This document shows positions 1 to 5,486 of a stretch of DNA of 5,486 nucleotides, in pieces. The stretch covers positions 1 through 5,486 of the forward strand of contig PKCW01000176.1 of assembly GCA_002862965.1 (NCBI GenBank), given 5' to 3'. The position numbers and the translations under genes are program-made. Source of the DNA: Pseudomonadota bacterium (GTDB lineage Bacteria > Pseudomonadota > Gammaproteobacteria > UBA5335). A model generated the notes under the pieces. The model saw only the letters and a program-made list of their open reading frames with translations, searched no databases and was not told where the DNA came from. Position 1 is the first letter of the stretch; each line of letters begins with the position of its first letter.

Positions 1-8
1 AGACGCTG

Positions 9-479
9 ATGGACATAGCCCTGGTCCGCGCGCTGCATGTGCTGGCCGTCATCCACTGGATCGGCGGCCTCTCCTTCGTCACGCTGGTCGTATTGCCGTT
101 TGCCAAGGCGCGACCCACGACCCGGCAGGCGCTCGAGGCATTCGAAAGCGTGGAACAGCGCTTCTCGGCGCAGGCGCGCGTCTCTATCCCCCTCGCGGGA
201 ATCAGCGGCCTGTGGCTGACCGACCGCATGGACCTCTGGCCTCGTTTCCATGAGCCGCGATTCTGGTGGATGAGCGGCATGCTCGGGCTGTGGATCTTTT
301 TCATGCTCATGCTGTTCGTGCTGGAGCCGCTGCTGCGCGAGCGCTTCGCGCGCAAGGCCAAACAGGCGCCGGAAGCGGTGTTTCGGCGCATGAGCCGGTT
401 GCATCAGGTCCTGCTGCTGTTGTCCGCGCTGACGGTGCTCGGCGCCGTTGCCGGCAGCCATGGATTGCTGCTGTTCTGA
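9..479 (+). CDS. Four-helix integral membrane protein, CopD/DUF2269-like
   Basis: Encodes 156 residues, mostly hydrophobic. Four likely membrane segments lie at about residues 7-32, 57-71, 86-107 and 131-150, separated by basic loops (about 110-130 is rich in Arg and Lys). The N-terminal segment has His10 and His16 followed by a WIGG motif, a pattern I associate with the CopD/DUF2269 group of small inner-membrane proteins, some linked to copper or haem handling. That link is family resemblance only, and no function can be assigned here. Only 8 bases precede the ATG, so no ribosome site can be judged. The reading frame is open to the window edge, so the true start could lie further upstream. 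The ATG overlaps a TGA (TGATG at positions 7-11), which may be the stop of an unseen upstream gene and would suggest translational coupling. The gene stands alone here and converges on the tRNA gene. Confidence 0.8.
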   Translation: MDIALVRALHVLAVIHWIGGLSFVTLVVLPFAKARPTTRQALEAFESVEQRFSAQARVSIPLAGISGLWLTDRMDLWPRFHEPRFWWMSGMLGLWIFFMLMLFVLEPLLRERFARKAKQAPEAVFRRMSRLHQVLLLLSALTVLGAVAGSHGLLLF

Positions 480-501
480 AGTTGCCTAGCCAGCCGGACT
501 A

Positions 502-530
502 AGCCTGCGACAGTTGGCCTGTGTCGGGCT
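502..530. terminator. Hairpin between convergent membrane-protein gene and tRNA-Arg
   Basis: The arms AGCC-TG-CGACA (502-512) and TGTCGGGCT (522-530) can form nine base pairs with a two-base bulge and a nine-base loop. The hairpin lies 23 bases past the membrane-protein stop and 63 bases past the tRNA 3' end on the other strand, so it could act in both directions. No T-run follows on either strand, so it is not a classical intrinsic terminator. Its terminator role is inferred from position. Confidence 0.35.
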
Positions 531-592
531 ACGGCACTGCACGGAGGGATACCGGCCTGCAATGCGGTCGGCTTGACCGAAACGGTGGGAGA

Positions 593-669
<77 letters not shown>

Positions 670-679
670 CAAGCGGCAT

Positions 680-708
680 AGAATAGCGACTCCCCCGCGC
701 CGCGTCCA
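680..708 (-). promoter_or_regulatory. Probable sigma-70 promoter for tRNA-Arg(CCG)
   Basis: Read on the minus strand, TGGACG (703-708) and TATTCT (680-685) are separated by exactly 17 bases. The -10 ends 10 bases before the mature tRNA 5' end. The stretch from the -10 to the gene is fairly GC-rich (ATGCCGCTTGG), as is usual for stable-RNA promoters under stringent control. The -35 matches only four of six consensus bases, so the call rests mostly on spacing and position. Confidence 0.5.
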
Positions 709-762
709 CGTTACTGCCCGATCCGCTCCCGACGCGGGATCGCCCAGTGGGCTCGGGGACGC

Positions 763-791
763 GTGCCAAGGCAATGGGCCACGCGTATACT
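763..791 (+). promoter_or_regulatory. Probable sigma-70 promoter for the cytochrome c5 gene
   Basis: GTGCCA (763-768, four of six -35 bases) and TATACT (786-791, five of six -10 bases) are 17 bases apart. The predicted transcript would start near 798 and carry a leader of about 80 bases before the GTG start at 880. It is the best promoter-like pair I found in the interval between the tRNA and the cytochrome gene. No other gene is visible in 670-879. Confidence 0.45.
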
Positions 792-879
792 TAGCCACCC
801 TGCGGGACCGGGAACGGGGATGACCGGCACGCACCCCGCAACGTCTGCCCTTTCCTGTCGCTTTTTTAAGGAGGCTCTT

Positions 880-1374
880 GTGTCGGAGCAGGAAAACGAT
901 TCGATGCTCACGCTGGTCGGCGTGCTCGGCGCAATGGTCGCATTTGCCGTTTTCATCGGGGTGCTGGCCTACTTCATCGGCGGCTTCGCCCATGAGGACC
1001 GCCCGCTCGAGGCACGCGAGTTGGCGGCGCTGAAGGAACGGATTGCCCCGATCGGTGAGGTACGGACCAGCGACCAGCCGCTCGAAACTGCCGGTACGGC
1101 CGCATCCCAGGCACCTGCCGCGCCTCGCTCCGGCGCCGAAGTGGTCCAGCAGGTGTGCGCCGCCTGCCATGGCGCCGGCGTGCTCGGCGCTCCGAAGATC
1201 GGTGCCAAGGCGGACTGGGAACCCCGTCTCGCGCAAGGCTTCGATACGCTCGTGAATCACTCGGTGAACGGCATCCGGGCCATGCCCCCCAAGGGCGGCA
1301 ACCCGGGCCTGAGCGACGATGAACTCAAGGCCGCGCTCACCGAGATGCTGAAGCAAAGCAGTCTGTCGCCCTGA
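880..1374 (+). CDS. Membrane-anchored cytochrome c5-type monohaem protein
   Basis: A GTG start at 880 is chosen because a full AAGGAGG ribosome site (868-874) lies five bases upstream. A longer frame from 763 has no such site and adds an unrelated leader. The product has 164 residues. It has a short polar N-terminus, one uncleaved-looking membrane anchor at about residues 10-35 and an Ala/Pro-rich linker at about 70-85. A C-terminal class I cytochrome c domain covers about 86-164. The haem site is CAACH (Cys93, Cys96, His97). Met135 in the AMPPKGG motif is the expected second axial ligand, typical of the c5 (CycB) family. The haem domain should face the periplasm and pass electrons between respiratory complexes or to an oxidase; the partner is not shown here. 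It is a single gene converging on the YiiX-like gene 57 bp away. Confidence 0.9.
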   Translation: MSEQENDSMLTLVGVLGAMVAFAVFIGVLAYFIGGFAHEDRPLEARELAALKERIAPIGEVRTSDQPLETAGTAASQAPAAPRSGAEVVQQVCAACHGAGVLGAPKIGAKADWEPRLAQGFDTLVNHSVNGIRAMPPKGGNPGLSDDELKAALTEMLKQSSLSP

Positions 1375-1434
1375 TCGGGCTTGGCGGGCTCCGGTGGGCC
1401 GCCGCAAGGATCTCGCCGGAACCCGCCACGATCA
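1372..1434. terminator. Bidirectional hairpin between convergent cytochrome and YiiX-like genes
   Basis: A 13-bp inverted repeat, TGGCGGGCTCCGG (1382-1394) and CCGGAACCCGCCA (1416-1428), encloses a 21-base loop. The single mismatch is C-A in the rightward transcript but a G-U wobble in the leftward one, so the YiiX-side transcript pairs fully. It continues outward, after a four-base bulge (1378-1381), into TGATCG (1372-1377) and CGATCA (1429-1434). These outer arms contain the TGA stops of both genes. No T-tract follows on either side. A shared transcription end or mRNA-protecting structure is inferred. Confidence 0.6.
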
Positions 1435-2259
1435 CGAGACGGTGTCCCGCGACGCTGCACCGGCTTGGCCATCCACGGCGCCGGCACCGTCCGGCGCGCC
1501 CTCCTCGGCTGCCCAGACCAAGCGATGGAAGTCGAACCCAAGCGTCAACGTCGGCTTGACGATTTGAAAGTACGGCGAGACATCGAAGTCCCGCGGCACA
1601 TACAGGCTGTGATGCCGAAGATGGTGCACGCGGCGCGACCTGCCATCGCCCGCACCACTGGCAGCCACGGTTTCCACCTGCGGCAGGATCGGATATTTCA
1701 CGGCGTCGAAGCACTGCGCAATGAGCGTGGAGCAGATGGCTCGCGTCGGGTCACCACTGCCCAGATTCAGCATCCGCCGCCGCCAGCTGACCGGGACCGG
1801 TGGAGTCGGAAACAGAAACCGCGCCAGATCGATCACGTTCTTGAGATCGTACCGGTGCCCCAGGCGGCTGCGGGCATAGTCCACGACCTGACGCCGCTCG
1901 ACACCGGTCAACCCCACCGGGCGGCAGATCCGGCAGTGCAACCCCCGATAGGCGTCCATCCCCAGCGCCCTGACGCCTGCCGCCACATCGGCTTCGATGA
2001 AGACCAGCGGCTCGCCGGCGTCGTTGCGCAGGCCCGCATCAGGGCCGACATACAGCGCCGCGTGAGACCAGGTCGACTGCGTCAGGTATTTGATGGCCAC
2101 ACTGAGGCGCGTGTCGCCCTCCACCAGCAGGACGTCCGCCGCGCGCAGGCAGGCGGCGTAGCGCGCCAGATCCATCGCCACGGTCGGCTCGTGGCTTTTC
2201 AGCCGTTGACTGAGATAGCTGCTGAGCCGTTGTCCCAGCCAGCTCGTCATGCGGTTCAA
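1432..2259 (-). CDS. Permuted papain-like cysteine hydrolase, YiiX/YebB type
   Basis: Encodes 275 residues. The order of motifs fits the circularly permuted NlpC/P60 (YaeF/YiiX) family. GD at 48-49 opens the domain, followed by WSHAALYVG with the likely catalytic His66. A FIEA segment holds Glu89, and ICSTLIAQ holds the likely nucleophile Cys176. In this group the His precedes the Cys, the reverse of normal NlpC/P60. Members are predicted amidases or peptidases acting on lipids, peptidoglycan fragments or peptides; the substrate here is unknown. No signal peptide or lipobox is seen. The N-terminus (about 1-25) looks amphipathic, and the last 20 or so residues are Gly/Ala-rich and probably disordered. 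The start is uncertain: TTG at 2259 has GGGGG seven bases upstream (2267-2271), while ATG at 2250 gives 272 residues but no clear ribosome site. It lies 84 bp past comM and is probably the last gene of the ubiK-comM run. Confidence 0.82.
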   Translation of the reverse strand: MNRMTSWLGQRLSSYLSQRLKSHEPTVAMDLARYAACLRAADVLLVEGDTRLSVAIKYLTQSTWSHAALYVGPDAGLRNDAGEPLVFIEADVAAGVRALGMDAYRGLHCRICRPVGLTGVERRQVVDYARSRLGHRYDLKNVIDLARFLFPTPPVPVSWRRRMLNLGSGDPTRAICSTLIAQCFDAVKYPILPQVETVAASGAGDGRSRRVHHLRHHSLYVPRDFDVSPYFQIVKPTLTLGFDFHRLVWAAEEGAPDGAGAVDGQAGAASRDTVS

Positions 2260-2325
2260 GCTTTTGCCCCCATCCGCGGTCGCGCCATCTTCCAGACCGT
2301 TTATCGGCCGGCGGCGCGCCTACCT

Positions 2326-2340
2326 GTCGGCCGGGCCGAC
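2326..2340 (-). terminator. Short GC hairpin just after the comM stop
   Basis: GTCGGC (2326-2331) and GCCGAC (2335-2340) form a six-base stem with a three-base loop, starting three bases past the comM TGA on the minus strand. No T-run follows. It could pause polymerase, partly end transcription or stabilise the upstream mRNA, so expression of the downstream YiiX-like gene might be lower than that of comM. The role is inferred from position only. Confidence 0.35.
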
Positions 2341-2343
2341 GCG

Positions 2344-3861
2344 TCAACGAATGGGCTGGCGATCGAGCAGGCGAAAGTGGATGGCCTCGCTCATGTGGCG
2401 GGCGGTGATGACGTCGGATTCGTCCAGGTCGGCGATGGTCCGGGCCAGCCGCAGCAGCCGGTGATAGGCGCGCGCCGAAAGTCCGAGCCGTTCCATCGCC
2501 TGTAACACCAGATCCCGAACCGCCGGCTTCACGATGCACAGCCGGGTGGTCTCGCGCTGATTCAGGGCGGCGTTCGGCTTGTCCTGCCGGGCCAACTGAC
2601 GCGCCCGCGCAGCCGCGACCCGCTCGCCGACCGCCTGACTCGATTCGCCCGGCGGCGCCGCATCGCCCAAGGCTTCGGTCTTCACCGCGGGGACCTCGAC
2701 GTGCAGGTCGATGCGATCGAGCAAGGGTCCGGAGATGCGCGACCGGTAGCGCGCCACCTGCTCCTCGGTGCAACGGCAGCGGCCCCGCGCATCGCCGAGA
2801 TAGCCACAGGGACACGGGTTCATGGCGGCGATGAGTTGGAACCGCGCCGGAAAGACGGCTTGCCGCGCTGCTCGCGAAATGTGGATTTCGCCGTTCTCGA
2901 GGGGCTCGCGCAATACCTCCAGGACGCGGCGATCGAATTCCGGCAGTTCGTCCAGAAACAGCACGCCGCGGTGCGCGAGTGAAATCTCGCCCGGCCGCGG
3001 CACGCTTCCGCCCCCCACGAGCGCCGCCGCGGACGCCGTGTGATGAGGGGCTCGGAAGGGTCTTTTTTTCCATCGATCGGACCTGAAGCCGAGGTCGCTG
3101 ACCGAAGCGATGGTCGCCACCTCCAGCGCCTCGGTCTCGGTCAGCGGCGGCAGAATGCCGGGCAGACGTCGCGCCAGCATGCTCTTGCCCGTGCCGGGCG
3201 GTCCCATCATCAGCACACTGTGTTCGCCCGCTGCTGCCACCTCCAGCGCGCGACGGGCGGCGTACTGCCCCCGCACATCGCTCAGGTCCACATCCGGTTC
3301 CGCTTCGCCCGGCACGGGTTCCGGCGCCTGCGTCGCTTCCAAAAGGAGCGTCTCTGCCTTGAGATGGGCGCAGATCTCGAGCAGATGCCGCGCCGCCAGC
3401 AGGGAGAGGCCGCTGACGCGGCGCGCCTCGGCGGCATTGGCCTGCGGCACGATCAACGTGTGCCCGGCATCGCGACAGGCCAGGGCCGCCGGCAACGCCG
3501 CACGCACCGGACGCAGTTCGCCGCCCAGCGACAGCTCCCCGATGAATTCCAGTCCGGCGCAAGCCGCGGCCGGGATCTGTCCCGACGCCGCGAGAATGGC
3601 CAGTGCAATGGCGAGGTCGTAACGGCCGCCCTCCTTGGGCAGGTCGGCCGGAGCGAGATTGATCGTGATGCGTCGCGCCGGGAATTCGAAGCCGCAATTG
3701 CTGAGCGCCGCCCGGACCCGGTCCCGGCTCTCCTTGACGGCGGTTTCGGCCAGGCCGACCACGGTGATGGCGGGCAGGCCATTGGCAAGATCGACTTCAA
3801 CGGCCACAGGGGGCGCCCGAAGCCCCTCCTGCGCCCGCGTATGAATGACGGCGAGTCCCAT
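2344..3861 (-). CDS. comM: ComM/YifB family AAA+ Mg-chelatase-like ATPase
   Basis: Encodes 505 residues, the usual full length. In Vibrio cholerae, ComM is a hexameric helicase that drives branch migration when incoming single-stranded DNA integrates during natural transformation; most non-competent bacteria also keep the gene. The N-terminal ChlI/Lon-like domain (about 1-170) begins with the typical MGLAVIHTRA. The AAA+ core has Walker A GPPGTGKS (220-227) and Walker B VLFLDE (300-305). A four-cysteine cluster (Cys350, 352, 362, 364; NPCPCGYLGD...RCRC) may bind zinc. Arg383 (LLDRIDLHVEV) is a likely arginine finger or sensor. The C-terminal domain (about 430-505) carries SARAYHRLLRLARTIADL. 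All ATPase motifs are intact. The ATG at 3861 has GAGGAG (3871-3876) nine bases upstream. comM lies 86 bp after ubiK on the same strand. Its presence suggests, but does not prove, competence. Confidence 0.96.
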   Translation of the reverse strand: MGLAVIHTRAQEGLRAPPVAVEVDLANGLPAITVVGLAETAVKESRDRVRAALSNCGFEFPARRITINLAPADLPKEGGRYDLAIALAILAASGQIPAAACAGLEFIGELSLGGELRPVRAALPAALACRDAGHTLIVPQANAAEARRVSGLSLLAARHLLEICAHLKAETLLLEATQAPEPVPGEAEPDVDLSDVRGQYAARRALEVAAAGEHSVLMMGPPGTGKSMLARRLPGILPPLTETEALEVATIASVSDLGFRSDRWKKRPFRAPHHTASAAALVGGGSVPRPGEISLAHRGVLFLDELPEFDRRVLEVLREPLENGEIHISRAARQAVFPARFQLIAAMNPCPCGYLGDARGRCRCTEEQVARYRSRISGPLLDRIDLHVEVPAVKTEALGDAAPPGESSQAVGERVAAARARQLARQDKPNAALNQRETTRLCIVKPAVRDLVLQAMERLGLSARAYHRLLRLARTIADLDESDVITARHMSEAIHFRLLDRQPIR

Positions 3862-3947
3862 GCGACCTTGCTCCTCTTCCTGAGGCTTCCTTATCGGCCG
3901 GCTTCCTGCCGACTGGCGCTGGACCGCGGCGCGCGGCGCAACCGCGC

Positions 3948-4196
3948 CTAGGCGGCGCCGCGCTCCAGATCCGCCACCGAACGCTCCAGCGCGGACAGTT
4001 CGCCGCGGAGTTGCGCCAGCAGCTGTTGCTGGATCTCGAATTCCTCGCGGGTCACCAGATCCAGGCGCCGAAACGTCGCTTGCAACAGCGCCTTGAAGTT
4101 GCGCGCCAAGTCCGCGCGCATCCCCTCGGTGACACCGGGCACCCCGCCGGCCAGTTCACCGGAGAGTTCTTCGATCCAGGCGGCATTCTCTTTCAT
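3948..4196 (-). CDS. ubiK: UbiK/YqiC (BMFP) ubiquinone-biosynthesis accessory factor
   Basis: Encodes 82 residues, the normal size for the family. The hallmark block RLDLVTREEFEIQ (44-56) closely matches the RLDLVSREEF segment of E. coli UbiK as I remember it. It is followed by a coiled coil (about 50-79) of the kind that forms trimers. An amphipathic region (about 8-45) precedes it. In E. coli, UbiK binds UbiJ and lipid and helps the cytosolic Ubi complex make ubiquinone under aerobic conditions. The start at 4196 is chosen over a longer frame reaching 4292. TGAGGA lies eight bases upstream (4205-4210), the extra 32 residues look unlike the family, and the resulting length is right. A short GGCGC/GCGCC hairpin (3935-3948) overlaps the last base of the stop codon. 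It probably heads the leftward ubiK-comM-YiiX run and is divergent from the PII genes. Confidence 0.9.
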   Translation of the reverse strand: MKENAAWIEELSGELAGGVPGVTEGMRADLARNFKALLQATFRRLDLVTREEFEIQQQLLAQLRGELSALERSVADLERGAA

Positions 4197-4230
4197 CAGA
4201 TGGTTCCTCACGGCGGCAGCCCGGTGGCGC

Positions 4231-4245
4231 GCACCAAATTGGGGC
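4231..4245. promoter_or_regulatory. NtrC (GlnG)-type enhancer site
   Basis: GCACCAAATTGGGGC matches 13 of 15 positions of the NtrC dyad GCACCAAAATGGTGC as I recall it. Its centre lies about 140 bp upstream of the start predicted for the sigma-54 promoter at 4352-4367, a distance at which NtrC commonly works by looping. The left half-site is perfect and the right half has one mismatch. I did not find a good second site; a half-site resemblance, GCGCCA (4297-4302), is too weak to call. The site also lies inside the probable 5' leader of ubiK. Confidence 0.65.
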
Positions 4246-4282
4246 CCTATTACGGAGCAATGGAAATCTTGCCGGCTTTTCG

Positions 4283-4291
4283 ATTCTAGCA
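4283..4291 (-). promoter_or_regulatory. Probable extended -10 promoter for ubiK
   Basis: Read on the minus strand, TGCTAGAAT is an extended -10 (TGn followed by TAGAAT, five of six consensus bases). The expected -35 position (4306-4311, TGGGGC) is poor, which extended -10 promoters tolerate. The transcript would begin near 4276 and give ubiK a leader of about 80 bases. The NtrC-like site (4231-4245) lies within that leader. Confidence 0.42.
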
Positions 4292-4318
4292 ATCCTGCGC
4301 CATTCGCCCCATTTTTAA

Positions 4319-5287
<969 letters not shown>

Positions 5288-5332
5288 GGCCACGGCCGGG
5301 GATGATTTTTCCCCACCCGTCCAGGAGTAACC

Positions 5333-5486
5333 ATGAATCATAATCGCCTTTCCCTGCTCAGGGTCTTGCCACTCGCGGGACTTTCGCTGTTCCCGCTTGC
5401 GCTCGGCGCCCAGGAAGCCGCGCCGACCCCGACGCTAGACGCCGGCAACACGGCGTGGATGCTGACCTCGACCGCGCTCGTCCTGT
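5333..5486 (+). CDS. amtB: Ammonium transporter AmtB, 5' part only
   Basis: Fifty-one complete codons are present before the window ends; the full protein is usually above 400 residues. The ATG at 5333 has AGGAG (5323-5327) five bases upstream. Residues 1-26 form a signal peptide: basic start (NHNRLSLLR), hydrophobic core and an ALGA cleavage site before QEAAP. Cleaved signal peptides are known for AmtB in gammaproteobacteria. The mature N-terminus leads into NTAWMLTSTALVL, the characteristic opening of the first membrane helix of Amt/Mep/Rh channels. The trimer conducts ammonium across the inner membrane when external nitrogen is scarce. It should be co-transcribed with the PII genes; no separate promoter is evident in the 45-bp gap. 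Confidence 0.93.
   Translation, partial: MNHNRLSLLRVLPLAGLSLFPLALGAQEAAPTPTLDAGNTAWMLTSTALVL

Noticed and set aside
1381..2505. 374-codon open frame on the plus strand
   Set aside because: Antisense to the YiiX-like gene and the end of comM; the product is Arg/His/Gln-rich with no motif, whereas the opposite strand carries clear family motifs.
2039..3697. 552-codon open frame on the minus strand overlapping comM
   Set aside because: It is out of frame with comM, very rich in Arg/Gly/Ala and overlaps intact ComM motifs; a shadow caused by high G+C.
3040..3951. 303-codon open frame on the plus strand opposite comM
   Set aside because: Antisense to conserved ComM coding sequence, Arg/Gln/His-rich, no ribosome site or domain.
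5298..5314. GGGGA/TCCCC hairpin between glnK and amtB as a terminator
   Set aside because: Only five base pairs, with the T-run inside the loop instead of after the stem; the short gap and family context favour co-transcription.

Overview
The window is ordinary GC-rich bacterial chromosome (my impression is about 63-65% G+C), densely coded, with E. coli-like sigma-70 and sigma-54 signals and strong purine-rich ribosome sites. The gene set (UbiK, ComM, PII-PII-AmtB, cytochrome c5, a tRNA-Arg(CCG) with encoded CCA) points to a gammaproteobacterium. From memory, ComM and a UbiK-type gene next to glnK-amtB is also the Pseudomonas arrangement. I cannot assign a genus.

Layout, left to right. A four-helix membrane protein of CopD/DUF2269 type (+) opens the window. 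It converges on a tRNA-Arg(CCG) gene (-). A membrane-anchored cytochrome c5-type protein (+) follows, starting at GTG. It converges on a leftward run of three genes: ubiK, comM, and a permuted papain-like YiiX/YebB-type cysteine hydrolase at the distal end. ubiK is divergent from a rightward nitrogen-control cluster: PII gene 1, PII gene 2 (glnK) and the first 51 codons of the ammonium transporter amtB, which runs off the right edge.

The most informative region is the 245-bp gap between ubiK and the first PII gene. It holds a sigma-54 promoter with correct -24/-12 spacing and an NtrC-like site matching 13 of 15 consensus positions, centred about 140 bp upstream of the predicted start. This is the arrangement expected for nitrogen-limitation control: NtrC-P activates PII expression, and the uridylylatable PII proteins in turn control AmtB and the GlnD/GlnE/NtrB cascade. 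The two PII proteins differ at only 15 of 112 residues and share a 53-bp perfectly identical DNA block encoding most of the T-loop, which suggests gene conversion between them.

Several gene ends carry clear inverted repeats without a U-tract. The most notable lies between the cytochrome and YiiX-like genes and takes both stop codons into its outer arms. I found no CRISPR array, insertion sequence, phage gene or wholly new system. The items worth a second look are regulatory and evolutionary details plus the uncharacterised YiiX-like hydrolase.
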